From: Thermus amyloliquefaciens
GTDB lineage: Bacteria > Deinococcota > Deinococci > Deinococcales > Thermaceae
Reading direction: 5' to 3'
DNA: 64,000 nt
Assembly: GCF_000744885.1 (NCBI RefSeq)
Contig: NZ_JQMV01000003.1
Location: forward strand, 930,001 to 994,000
The notes under the pieces were generated by a model, which had not been told where the DNA came from, ran no database searches, and saw only the letters and a program-made list of their open reading frames with translations. A program made the position numbers and the translations under genes. Positions 7,765 through 15,995 of this stretch are shown here, in pieces; position 1 is the stretch's first letter, and every line of letters begins with the position of its first letter.

Positions 7765-8714
7765 CACTCCTCCGTCAAGCGGGGTGAGGAAAGCCGCTGG
7801 CCCTCCTGCAATAACGCCTCTAGGCGGAAGGCGTGCACTCTTAGCCAGCGGGCGAGGGGAAGGTTGACCAGGTCTTCCAGCAACTTCTCCAGCCCCACCA
7901 GCACAATTCCCTCCGCTTCGCCCCTAAGGAACTCACGGTTGCTGTGGCGGAGGGCAGGGTGGTCTTCTCCTTTGAGAAGGGCCTGGTATCCCTCAATAAG
8001 GGCCATTACCCGCTCTTCTGCTTTGCCCCCAAAGCTGGGGTACTCCAGCACCAGCACCCGAAGCAAGGCCTCCTGGGGGAAGGGCTCGGGCAGGGTCTCC
8101 TTAAAGCTGCTGAGCCTGGCAAGCTGGGCCTCGAGGTCCTCCTTTTGCTCCGCAATGCCCTCCAGCTCACCCAGCCTGGCCTCCAGCTCCGCCACGCGCC
8201 CTACAAGGGTCTCAAGCTGCTCTTTCAGCGCCTCTTTTTCTGTCTGGAGCCTTCGCTTTTCTTCCCCTACCGTTGCCAGTTCCTTACTGAGGCGATCCCT
8301 TTCCTCCTTAACCTGCGAAAGCTCCTTGCGCCAATGTGCTGCCTCCTGCAAAGCTTTTGCTTTAGCGCTCTCCGCTTCCTTTAAAGCTCTTTCCGCCTGC
8401 TGAAGCTTCACCTTGAGCTTTTCAGCCTCGTCCGCTTTTTTCTTGAACCTGTTTTGGTACTCTCGCAACCTGCGCGGGAGGTCTTCCTGGTTAGGGGCTG
8501 GCTCGCCCACAGCGACCTTACGAGGCATTTTTTCCTGGAGCGGGCCTCTAAGGGGTTGCTTGTCCAGGATGGAGGGGGTGGCGGGCCTTTCCTTGAGGTT
8601 TAGCGGCAGGGCCTCGAGGTCCTTCTTCAGGGAGGACAAGGAGCCCTTGGCCTCGGGTGGAAGGCCGAGGACAATCCGCGTCACTTCCCTCAAGACCTCC
8701 TCAGGCTCCGCCAT
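7764..8714 (-). CDS. Coiled-coil protein of the helicase operon (ORF C)
   Basis: 316 aa, family not recognised. Residues 1-75 are a low-complexity linker with a short N-terminal helix (PEEVLREVTRIVLGLPPEAK). Residues about 78-200 are an uninterrupted heptad-rich coiled coil (SQVKEERDRLSKELATVGEE and neighbours). Residues 210-316 form a helical C-terminal domain (LLRVLVLEYPSFGGKAEERV; VNLPLARWLRVHAFRLEALL). It overlaps the 3' end of the giant helicase gene by 14 bp. A structural or scaffolding role linking the helicase to ORFs A and B is an inference from order and shape. Confidence 0.8.
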   Translation of the reverse strand: MAEPEEVLREVTRIVLGLPPEAKGSLSSLKKDLEALPLNLKERPATPSILDKQPLRGPLQEKMPRKVAVGEPAPNQEDLPRRLREYQNRFKKKADEAEKLKVKLQQAERALKEAESAKAKALQEAAHWRKELSQVKEERDRLSKELATVGEEKRRLQTEKEALKEQLETLVGRVAELEARLGELEGIAEQKEDLEAQLARLSSFKETLPEPFPQEALLRVLVLEYPSFGGKAEERVMALIEGYQALLKGEDHPALRHSNREFLRGEAEGIVLVGLEKLLEDLVNLPLARWLRVHAFRLEALLQEGQRLSSPRLTEE

Positions 8715-11700
8715 GCACCTCCTCCTTCCTCAGTCGGCGCTCGTAGCGGGCACGGCCCCGCTCGGTAAGCCCGTAAAGCGGGCTGCCGTTGTACTCGCCC
8801 TTTTTCTCAAGATACTTCTGCTTTACCGCCTCCTCAAAGGCGCGTTCCAGTTCCTTGCGTCGGATGAAGGAGAGGTGGCCGAAGTAGCGGTTATCCGTGT
8901 ACTTGCGACCCAGGAGGCTGTTCCCGACGCGGTCCTTGCCCCGCAGAGCACTTATGGTGCTTTCTTTGCCTAGATACATGTGGCCTTCTTCCTGTGACCA
9001 AGCATTGTCCTCGGCCCAAGCGAAAAAGGCTAACAGCGTGTCCAGGGGGCGGTAAGCCCGCTCAAGCTCCTCCGCCTCCAAGGCCTCTAGGGCTTCCCAA
9101 GGGCCGTTCTCGCGCGTGCAAACGTCGCAGGTGCCGCAGGGGGCCAGGGTCTCGCCCAGATGCTTGAGCAGAGCCTGGGGACGGCAGCGGTTGTACTCGG
9201 CGTAGCGTTCCACCTGATTTAACCGCTTTTCGGCCTCGTTCTTAAGGTTTCGCCGCTCCTTGTCCCATTGGCGGTAGCCCCCCTCGAGGCGCTCGCCCGC
9301 TTCCACGCGGAGCAGGGGTTCCCGGTACTGGTAAAGCCCTATTTTCCGCTCCCGGAAGAGCTGGTAAAGCTTTTGGTCCAGGTTTTGGGCATCTTCTAGG
9401 ATGCGGGAGAAGTCAAGCTCATCGCCCCGTTCGCTACCCCGGTAGCCAGCCTGACGCAGAAGGGCCATTTCTTCGGCCGTGAGGTACTTGCGGAGAGTCT
9501 CCTCGGACTCCTGGAGCAGGACCTTTCCCGGCAAGTACTCGTAGCGTAACACCCCAGCCCGCTCAAGGCTGGAGAGGGTGCGCTCAAGGTTCTCGAGGCC
9601 TAACTCCCGCCGAACGGGGGCGGTGGTCTCTTCCTCGTCTTCTTCTTCCTCATCGTCCTCTTCCCGGAGGACATCCTCGGCTTCGCCTTCTTCGGGTTCG
9701 CTGGCGTAAATCTCTCGGTACAGGTTTTCTCGGTAATCCGTTAAGACAACTTCCTCTTGCAGCAGTTCGATGAGCTGGTTGACAAAGTCCGCCTCGGCAT
9801 CGCGGGCTTTTCCCGCCCCGACAGACCAGCGAAGAAGCGCCCAGTCCCTCTTGGTGCATAGGAGCAGGCAGTAGGCATCCTTTCCATCCCGCCCCGCACG
9901 CCCTGACTGCTGGATGTACTCCTCCAGGCTGCGGGGGGGCTGCCAGTGGATTACCAGGCGGATGTTCGCCTTGTCGATGCCCATGCCGAAGGCGGTGGTG
10001 GCCACCATGACCCGGGTTTCGCCGGAGGCGAAGCGCTCCTGGGCTTCGCGGCGGGGGACCGGGCCCAGGCCCGCGTGGTACGCCTCCACCTGCAGGTCAG
10101 GGAAGAGGCGGCCCAGGGCCCAAGCCAGCCGCTCTGCCTCGGCGCGGGTAGCGGTGTACACGATGGCGCTGCCACCTTCGCCTTGCTCCACGAGCCAATG
10201 AAGGGCTTTGGCCAGGATCTGGAACTTGCCCACCTCCCCCTGCGCCTTCCTCACCACAAAGTGAAGGTTGGGGCGGTGGAAGCTTGTGGGCTTGATCAGC
10301 TCGTAAGTGCTCAGTTTCGCCGCCTTCTTCAACAGCTCCAAGTCCTTCGGGCTTAGGGTGGCGGTGAAAAAGCTCTTTGGAACCCCCTCCAGGGGCTTCA
10401 GCTTCTCCAGGGCTTTGAGGTAGTCCGGTCGGAAGTCAAAGCCCCACTCCACCAAACAGTGGGCTTCGTCGAAAACCACCCGCCGAAGTTCCCCCGCCGC
10501 GTGCCTCTCCTGGAGCAGCTTCCAAAGTTCCTCGCTCCGGTTGAGACGCTCGGGGCTTACGTAGAGAAGTTGCACCCGACCAGTCCTGACCTCATCCAGC
10601 ACGCTCCTTTGCTCGCCTGAGCCCATCAGCGAGTGCACCGCACCCACCGGCAAACCCAGCTCCATGAGCCGGTCCGCTTGGTCCTTCATCAGGGCCACCA
10701 ACGGGGAGATCACCAGGGTGAGGCCCGGTTGCATAAACGCGGGAAGCTGAAAAGCAAGGCTCTTGCCAAAGCCGGTGGGTAGCAGGGCCACCAGGTCTTT
10801 TCCCTCGAGGGCCGCCTGGACGGCCTGGGCTTGCTTGGTCCAGCGCTCGCCATCCAGCAAAAGCCCGTACACCTCCTGTGCGATCCGCCGGGCTTTTTCT
10901 CGGGGCTCGAGGCTCGATTGCAGAATTTCCTTCAGGCGGCGCTGGGCTTCTTCTTCCAGTTCCTCTTGGGGGAACCGGGCCCGGTCTACCCCCAGGATCT
11001 CCGCCAGCAGGTCGTAAAGCTCCTTCCGATCCTCGGGGAAGTGTCGGTGAACGCCCGGCGGTAGGGCACGGTAAAAGACCCCCTGGTAGGCGGCGTTGAG
11101 GAGCTTTTTGTCCCAAAGGACGAAGGCTCCGTCCCCCACTTCTCGTTGATCCCGGATCAGCCGACCGAAGGCCTGCGCAAAGGAAAGGGCGGCCTTGGGC
11201 AGGTAATAGTCCCACCATCGGTCCAGCCCCTGCTCATAGGCCTGCTCCATGCGCTTGGTCAGGAGTAGGGAGGGCAGGGGGAAGGGGATTCGCTCCAGGT
11301 TCACCAGTTTCAACGCCGGGAAGTCCACCCCTTCCATGTAGCTCCGCGAGCCCAGGGCGGCCACCGGGGCCTTGGGGTCTTGCTTGATCCGGCTCGCTAT
11401 GTCCTCCCGCTCCTTGCGGGTAAGGGGGGCAAGAAGGTGGGGGAGGTCCTTCAGGGCCTCCTTGGCATCTTCTAGCCGCCGCAAGCTGGTGAAGAGGGAG
11501 AGGCTGCGGTGGGCTTCGGGTAGGAGGACCCTAAGTTCCTGGTGGAGCATGCGCTGGAAGCGGGGCAGGGTGCTCTCGCGGGCTTCGGGGAGGTGGCGGG
11601 GCACCACCAGGTGTGCTTTTTCGTAGGGGAGAGAGGGGGGTAACCGCTGGTGTATGGCTTCCTCAAGGCCCAAGAGCCGTTTGAAGAAAGCAAACCCCTC

Positions 11701-13704
11701 AGGGTCGCTCTGGGTGGGCACGCTTAAGGTGGCGCTGGTGAGGATGACGCTCTTGAAGCGGGGCCACAGCTTTGCCTTGAGGGCGAGTGAGATGTCCACC
11801 GGCTGAGCCAGGTGGCGCCAGCTCTCGGTTATGGGGTCCCATTCTGAAAGGTGGAGCCTGTTGGGGTCGGGATTCCCCTGGGCCAGCCCGAGCACCTTGC
11901 GCCGCTCAAAGAGTAGATCCAGCGCGTCCTGGATATACTCCTGAATGGGTGCCAGGTCCCGCCCCATGAGGCTTCTCGGGTCCTGGCCTATGAGCTTGAG
12001 CGCCTCCTTAAGCTGACGAAGCCCATCAATGAGAGACTGCTCCTCCCGATCGATGAGGGGCCACTCCTCGAACCTACGCCAGGTGCTGCCCAGCCCCAGG
12101 CTAAGGCCGTAGCGCTGGTCTCCAGAACCACGCTTCTTGATGAGGGCCACCAGATGGCGGGAATAGTTGTTCAAGGTCTCACGAAGTCTGGGAAGCAACT
12201 TTTGGACGACCTCTTTAGCCTTGGCCTGCTTTTCCTCGGACAGCTCGGCCAGCCGACGGTCATCCCTGAGAAGGCCCCGGTCCTTTTGGGGATGGGCCAG
12301 GCGGTTGATCACGTGGGTGAGTTCCTCGTGGTCCAGGACCAAGGTGAGGGCTTCGGTGGCGGTGTCCTCGAGGTGGTGGGCCTCGTCAAGCACCAGGTGA
12401 GCCTCTTTTACTGGCTCTCCTTGCTCCTCTTCGGCCCGCAGGAAGTTGGCCAGGAGGTAAGCCTGGTTGGCAACCAGGATCTGAGCCGCTTTGCGATGGT
12501 TTAGCTGGCGTTGGAACGCGCAGGAGTGGAAAAAGGGGCAGTCTGCCCGGCAGCGTTGGGGATTGGTGCCTACCCGGTTTCTCACCTCGCGGAAGCCTCG
12601 GGAGAAGTGCCAGTAACCGGGAAGGGCCTCGAGGTCGTGCTCCCCAAGGGCTGCGTAGTGCAGGAGGAGCCCCACCGCGGTCCTGAGCTCTTCGTCCTCT
12701 TCCGTCCTAAGGTCCAGGAAGAGCTCGAAGAGGGCCTCCGGGCACAGGGTGTCTCGTGGGCTCTTGACCAGGGCTGCCTTGACCTCATAGCCCATTTTGC
12801 CCAGGTTCGCGAGTTCGTCCAGAACCTGAGCTTGGAGCACCTTGGTATGGGTGGCTACCCAGGTCTTCTCACCCCGGTGCAAAGCGGGATAGAGGTATCC
12901 TTTGGTCTTGCCCGTTCCGGTGGGGGCCTCCAGGAGCACCTGGCGTCCATCCTGCAGGGCCTCGTTTACCTTCGCGAACATCAGCTCCTGGGCTGGCCTC
13001 CTCTGGGGGAGGAGGTCTTTTCCCAAGAGGGAGGGATGGGGCAGGCGCTGACCCTCGTACAAAACTGGCTCCACCGAAGCGGGTGTGGCCAGGAGCTCCT
13101 TGACCAGGACCGGGGTTTCCGCAAAAAGTTCCCCCTCGGGGAGCCTGAGCTCCCGCCAGGCCCGGGTCACCCCCTCGGGCAGCTTTTGCAGCACCAGCCC
13201 GGTCAGGACGCTCCAAGTAGCCTCCACGTCGGTCTGGGCCCGGTGGGCCCCTTCCAAGGGTGATCCGGTGAGGTGGGCGTAGAGATCCCCTAGGCGGTAA
13301 CTGGGAAGCCCGTCGGGTGGTTTGGGAAAAACCAAATGCGCTAAGCGCAGGGTATCCAAAGCGGGTTTTGCTGTGGGAGGGAGTTTCAGACCAATCTGCC
13401 CCAGGACCCGTTCCAGAATGGGCAGGTCGTAGCGTAGTAGGTTGTGGCCAAGCAGAGGGCGATCCCCAACAAAATCCAGGAACTCCTTGAGCGCCTTTTC
13501 TAACGGCACCTTTTCCCGCTCGTATTCCTCAAAGGGGATGCCGGTGATCCGGAAGGCTTCGTGACTGGCCTCGAGGGGTGTGGAGGTGGCTACGTACCAA
13601 TGACGGGTCCGGCCCTCCGCGTCCTGGGCGGCGATCTCCAGGATCTCCGCCTCCTCCGGGTTGGGGGAGGTGGTTTCAAGGTCCAAGGCTACATAAGGTT
13701 TCAT
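8701..13704 (-). CDS. Giant DEDDh exonuclease-DinG helicase-RecQ helicase fusion (ORF D)
   Basis: 1667 aa with three enzymatic modules in one chain. Residues 1-170: DnaQ-like 3'-5' exonuclease (D8, E10 in ALDLETT; D93; H154 and D159 in HRAQTDVEA). Residues 220-910: DinG/XPD-type helicase with Walker A EAPTGTGKT (259-267), four candidate Fe-S cysteines C321, C385, C389, C395, DEAH at 440-443, and motif VI SFAQAFGRLIRD (841-852). Residues 950-1530: RecQ helicase with PTGFGKS (976-982), DEAH at 1079-1082, QQSGRAGRDG, and a Cys zinc site ending CGTCDVC. An acidic linker sits near 1340. Either helicase alone is common; both plus the nuclease in one protein is unusual. It is first in a four-gene overlapping operon, and a DNA-processing or defence role is inferred. 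Confidence 0.93.
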   Translation of the reverse strand: MKPYVALDLETTSPNPEEAEILEIAAQDAEGRTRHWYVATSTPLEASHEAFRITGIPFEEYEREKVPLEKALKEFLDFVGDRPLLGHNLLRYDLPILERVLGQIGLKLPPTAKPALDTLRLAHLVFPKPPDGLPSYRLGDLYAHLTGSPLEGAHRAQTDVEATWSVLTGLVLQKLPEGVTRAWRELRLPEGELFAETPVLVKELLATPASVEPVLYEGQRLPHPSLLGKDLLPQRRPAQELMFAKVNEALQDGRQVLLEAPTGTGKTKGYLYPALHRGEKTWVATHTKVLQAQVLDELANLGKMGYEVKAALVKSPRDTLCPEALFELFLDLRTEEDEELRTAVGLLLHYAALGEHDLEALPGYWHFSRGFREVRNRVGTNPQRCRADCPFFHSCAFQRQLNHRKAAQILVANQAYLLANFLRAEEEQGEPVKEAHLVLDEAHHLEDTATEALTLVLDHEELTHVINRLAHPQKDRGLLRDDRRLAELSEEKQAKAKEVVQKLLPRLRETLNNYSRHLVALIKKRGSGDQRYGLSLGLGSTWRRFEEWPLIDREEQSLIDGLRQLKEALKLIGQDPRSLMGRDLAPIQEYIQDALDLLFERRKVLGLAQGNPDPNRLHLSEWDPITESWRHLAQPVDISLALKAKLWPRFKSVILTSATLSVPTQSDPEGFAFFKRLLGLEEAIHQRLPPSLPYEKAHLVVPRHLPEARESTLPRFQRMLHQELRVLLPEAHRSLSLFTSLRRLEDAKEALKDLPHLLAPLTRKEREDIASRIKQDPKAPVAALGSRSYMEGVDFPALKLVNLERIPFPLPSLLLTKRMEQAYEQGLDRWWDYYLPKAALSFAQAFGRLIRDQREVGDGAFVLWDKKLLNAAYQGVFYRALPPGVHRHFPEDRKELYDLLAEILGVDRARFPQEELEEEAQRRLKEILQSSLEPREKARRIAQEVYGLLLDGERWTKQAQAVQAALEGKDLVALLPTGFGKSLAFQLPAFMQPGLTLVISPLVALMKDQADRLMELGLPVGAVHSLMGSGEQRSVLDEVRTGRVQLLYVSPERLNRSEELWKLLQERHAAGELRRVVFDEAHCLVEWGFDFRPDYLKALEKLKPLEGVPKSFFTATLSPKDLELLKKAAKLSTYELIKPTSFHRPNLHFVVRKAQGEVGKFQILAKALHWLVEQGEGGSAIVYTATRAEAERLAWALGRLFPDLQVEAYHAGLGPVPRREAQERFASGETRVMVATTAFGMGIDKANIRLVIHWQPPRSLEEYIQQSGRAGRDGKDAYCLLLCTKRDWALLRWSVGAGKARDAEADFVNQLIELLQEEVVLTDYRENLYREIYASEPEEGEAEDVLREEDDEEEEDEEETTAPVRRELGLENLERTLSSLERAGVLRYEYLPGKVLLQESEETLRKYLTAEEMALLRQAGYRGSERGDELDFSRILEDAQNLDQKLYQLFRERKIGLYQYREPLLRVEAGERLEGGYRQWDKERRNLKNEAEKRLNQVERYAEYNRCRPQALLKHLGETLAPCGTCDVCTRENGPWEALEALEAEELERAYRPLDTLLAFFAWAEDNAWSQEEGHMYLGKESTISALRGKDRVGNSLLGRKYTDNRYFGHLSFIRRKELERAFEEAVKQKYLEKKGEYNGSPLYGLTERGRARYERRLRKEEVHGGA

Positions 13705-13762
13705 GGTCTGCGAGGGTTTCTTGATACCTGGGCCTCTGGGGGGCTACCGCACAGGTTCTACA

Positions 13763-13820
13763 TGCCAGAAGGTCGCAGGCGACAGGCCCATTATACCTTG
13801 GCGACCTTGCCTTCTGGGAA
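13763..13820 (-). promoter_or_regulatory. Promoter/operator of the helicase operon
   Basis: On the minus strand a perfect TATAAT lies at 13795-13790, 86 bp before the ATG at 13704. Two nested inverted repeats flank it: AAGGTCGC (13769-13776) with GCGACCTT (13801-13808), and CCAGAAGG (13765-13772) with CCTTCTGG (13810-13817). No good -35 is visible. The dyad around the -10 suggests repressor binding or an RNA hairpin. Confidence 0.6.
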
Positions 13821-14000
13821 TGTATCCCCTTTGCCTCAGGCTTGACCTGTGTACCCCCTTTTGGGGTAGTTTGCTCTCCACGATCTTGCGCGAGACCCTA
13901 TCCCAGGACCCCGACCCCCGCGCCACAAACCGCCGGGCGGGCTCCGTGCGGTTCCTGGGGCTCTATGCAGCATAGCGGTCCAGTCTGAACCTCCCTGGAG
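13821..14000. other. Intergenic; possible coding debris
   Basis: A plus-strand frame ending at the TAG at 13973-13975 reads STILRETLSQDPDPRATNRR, then FLGLYAA. Its codon use is gene-like but I do not recognise it; it may be the tail of a deleted gene. Nothing else was identified. Confidence 0.3.
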
Positions 14001-14035
14001 TTGCATTTTGTCGCCACAAATACGACAATAAGCTC
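14001..14035 (+). promoter_or_regulatory. Leaderless promoter and operator of the RES toxin-antitoxin pair
   Basis: TTGCAT (14001-14006), 17 bp, then GACAAT (14024-14029); the ATG follows after 6 bp, implying a leaderless mRNA. The inverted repeat TTGTCG (14008-14013) / CGACAA (14023-14028) lies between and over the hexamers, a likely autoregulatory operator for the antitoxin. Confidence 0.65.
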
Positions 14036-14413
14036 ATGACCCTACCCGCCAACCCCCTGGACCGGGCGGAGCTGGTGGCCCAAGGGCTCCCGCGGGAAGC
14101 CCTGGAGGAGATCCGCAAGAGCCTGGAGCTCACCCAAGGGGAACTGGCCCAGGCCTTGCGCACCACCCCGAGGACCCTGCAACGCCAAGGCCCCAGGCTC
14201 ACCCCCGAGCTTTCCGACCGCCTCTACCGCCTCTACCGCCTTTGGGAGCGGGCCCTCCTCTTCCACGGGGACGAGGCCCGGGCCCGCCGCTTCCTCAAGA
14301 CCCCCAATCCGGCCCTAGGGGGCAGAAGGCCCTTGGACCTGGTGGGCAACGAGGCGGGTCTGGAGGCAGTGTTGGACCTCGTGGACAACCTGGAGGAAGG
14401 GGTCTACCTCTAG
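14036..14413 (+). CDS. DUF2384 (Xre-MbcA-ParS) antitoxin
   Basis: 125 aa. The N-terminal half holds an Xre-like helix-turn-helix (ELTQGELAQALRTTPRTLQR, residues about 38-57). The C-terminal half is the MbcA/ParS toxin-binding domain, recognisable by RLYRLYRLWERALLFHGDEA and FLKTPNPALGGRRPLDLVGN. Such proteins neutralise RES-domain NAD-degrading toxins and repress their own promoter. The toxin gene starts 3 bp after the stop. The start is leaderless behind GACAAT. High confidence from domain pairing. Confidence 0.92.
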   Translation: MTLPANPLDRAELVAQGLPREALEEIRKSLELTQGELAQALRTTPRTLQRQGPRLTPELSDRLYRLYRLWERALLFHGDEARARRFLKTPNPALGGRRPLDLVGNEAGLEAVLDLVDNLEEGVYL

Positions 14414-14416
14414 CCC

Positions 14417-14899
14417 ATGCGGGCCTACCGTTTGGTGAAGGAGGCCCACGCTCCAGAGGCCCTCACCGGGAGGGGTGCGGCCTTGAGGGGCGGGCGCTGG
14501 AACCCCAAGGGCTTGCCCGCGGTCTACGCCAGCGAGCACCTGGCCCTGGCGGTCCTGGAGTGGCTGGCCTACGCCCTGGAGTTCCCCTCCCTGCGGGGCT
14601 ACGTCTACTTCCGGCTGGAGGTGCCCGAGGCCCTAATCCGGGAGCCAAAGGCCCTGCCTGAGGACTGGCGGAACCTGCCCTACCCGGCTTCCACCCAGGC
14701 GTTGGGGCGGGCTTTCCTGGAAGCGGGCGAGGGGCTGGCCCTGCGGGTGCCTTCTGTCGTGGTGCCCGAGGGGTGGAACCTGGTGCTCAATCCCCGGCAT
14801 CCCGCCTTTGGGGAGGTAAATGTGGAAGGGCCTTTCCCCTTTGTTCCCGATGCGCGCCTCGAGGGCCTTTGGGCCCGGGCGCGGGGGGTGGGGGGCTAA
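14417..14899 (+). CDS. RES-domain toxin (predicted NAD+-degrading)
   Basis: 160 aa, normal for the family. Conserved motifs include the Arg in MRAYRLVKEA, the Gly-rich GRGAALRGGRWNPKG, Tyr and Glu in VYASEHLALAVLEWLAYA, and the terminal RHPAFGEVNVEGPFPFVPDA carrying the family's N-P-x-H region. RES toxins (MbcT, ParT relatives) consume NAD+ or ADP-ribosylate targets. The key Arg, Tyr and Glu positions look intact, so it should be active when released from the DUF2384 antitoxin. Confidence 0.92.
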   Translation: MRAYRLVKEAHAPEALTGRGAALRGGRWNPKGLPAVYASEHLALAVLEWLAYALEFPSLRGYVYFRLEVPEALIREPKALPEDWRNLPYPASTQALGRAFLEAGEGLALRVPSVVVPEGWNLVLNPRHPAFGEVNVEGPFPFVPDARLEGLWARARGVGG

Positions 14900-14923
14900 G
14901 TGCTCCCGCCTTGTCCTCGCCTC

Positions 14924-15415
14924 ATGCCAGCACCTTTTGGCCTCCACCCGACTCCCGAGGAGGATGCCCAACTGGGGGAACCGAAGACCAACCCCCTAAT
15001 GCCCCACAAGGTGCGCCGCCGGGCCCAGGGCTGGACCGCCCCCCGCATCGCCCACCACCTGGGCTTGGACCGGACCACGGCCCGGCGGGACCTGAGGTGG
15101 GAGGGGTCCATGGGCTGGCGGACGGCAAGGCCCCCAGGTCCAAGACCTGCAGGAGCTTTTGTCCCAGGGCAGGCCTGGTCTCTTCCTGCTCCTGGAGGCC
15201 CTGGAGAGGCGCTTGCGGATGCGCTTCCACCCAGAGACGGTGAGGCGGAAGCTCCTGGTCCTGGGGTGCCGGTGGAAGCGGACGCGGTACGTGCCCGTGG
15301 GGAAGCCATGGGAGGAGGTGGTCCTTGCCGTGGCGGAGCTATGGGAGTGTGGCGGAGTTGCGGGAGTTGGGGGAGCGTTTGGAGAGGGGGGTGGGGCAAG
15401 GTTTATGCGTGGGCA
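14924..15415 (+). pseudogene. IS630-like transposase remnant, copy 1
   Basis: Fragments in changing frames read MPAPFGLHPTPEEDAQL, then KVRRRAQGWTAPRIAHHLGL and RTTARRDL (a helix-turn-helix typical of IS630 transposases), then RFHPETVRRKLLVLGCRWKR. No catalytic DDE domain survives. Its opening (14910-14975) matches the region at 25330-25400, and its tail (15325-15415, GCGGAGCTAT and GGGGGAGCGTTTGG) matches 25490-25555 and 40230-40310, so three eroded copies of one element exist in the window. Confidence 0.6.
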
Positions 15416-15425
15416 CTTAGCCCCT

Positions 15426-15995
15426 TTACTCAAGCCGCTGGATAAGCCTCGCGGTTTTGCCCACCAGGGCCAAAAGCCACCATCCGTCCTGAGGCGGGCG
15501 GGGGAGGTTGAGGCCCTTGGGCACCGCTTGCCACGTGCCTCGTTGGTACCTCGCCACCAAGGAGGCCTGTTCGCCGTACCCGGGTAGGACCCGCCAGGGG
15601 GCTCCGTCCTCCCCCCACCAGACCCGCACGGGTCCCTCCCCCAGGCCCACCAGGCTTCCGGGACCCTGGTAGTAGGCCCAGGCGGCCGGGTTCAGCACGA
15701 CAAGGCCTTCTGGGCCCACCTCCACCACCATGCCGGGGGCCAGGTAGGGGAGAAGGGGGGTGTGCACCCGCAGGGCCCGGCCACCAACCCAGAGGGTGTC
15801 CGCCTCAACCCCCTCTACCCGGCCGTAGTAGCGGGGGGCGGGCCGGTTTTCCGCCTTAACCTCGTCCCTGCCCTTTTTCTCCTCCTCACCCTTTTTTTTC
15901 TCCTTGCTTCCCTTCTTCTCCTCTTCTCCCCACGCCGGGGCCAAGAAGATCACGGCCAGGGGGAGGAGCTTAGCGAGAAAGGTCCGCCGCCTCAC
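15426..15995 (-). CDS. Secreted protein of unknown function, lysine/glutamate-rich N-terminus
   Basis: 189 aa. A signal peptide (MRRRTFLAKLLPLAVIFLAP, cut near AWG) is followed by a highly charged EEKKG/KEKKK linker (about 24-50). A compact beta-rich domain then contains YYGRVEGVEADTLWVGGRAL, LAPGMVVEVGPEGLVVL and the WxxLPGYGEQASLVARYQRG segment. The family was not recognised; the VEGVEADTLWVGG pattern resembles small DUF5666/OB-like beta domains. It overlaps the upstream histidine kinase by 26 bp and is the last gene of the YceI-cytochrome-sensor operon. A periplasmic location is likely. Confidence 0.75.
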   Translation of the reverse strand: MRRRTFLAKLLPLAVIFLAPAWGEEEKKGSKEKKKGEEEKKGRDEVKAENRPAPRYYGRVEGVEADTLWVGGRALRVHTPLLPYLAPGMVVEVGPEGLVVLNPAAWAYYQGPGSLVGLGEGPVRVWWGEDGAPWRVLPGYGEQASLVARYQRGTWQAVPKGLNLPRPPQDGWWLLALVGKTARLIQRLE

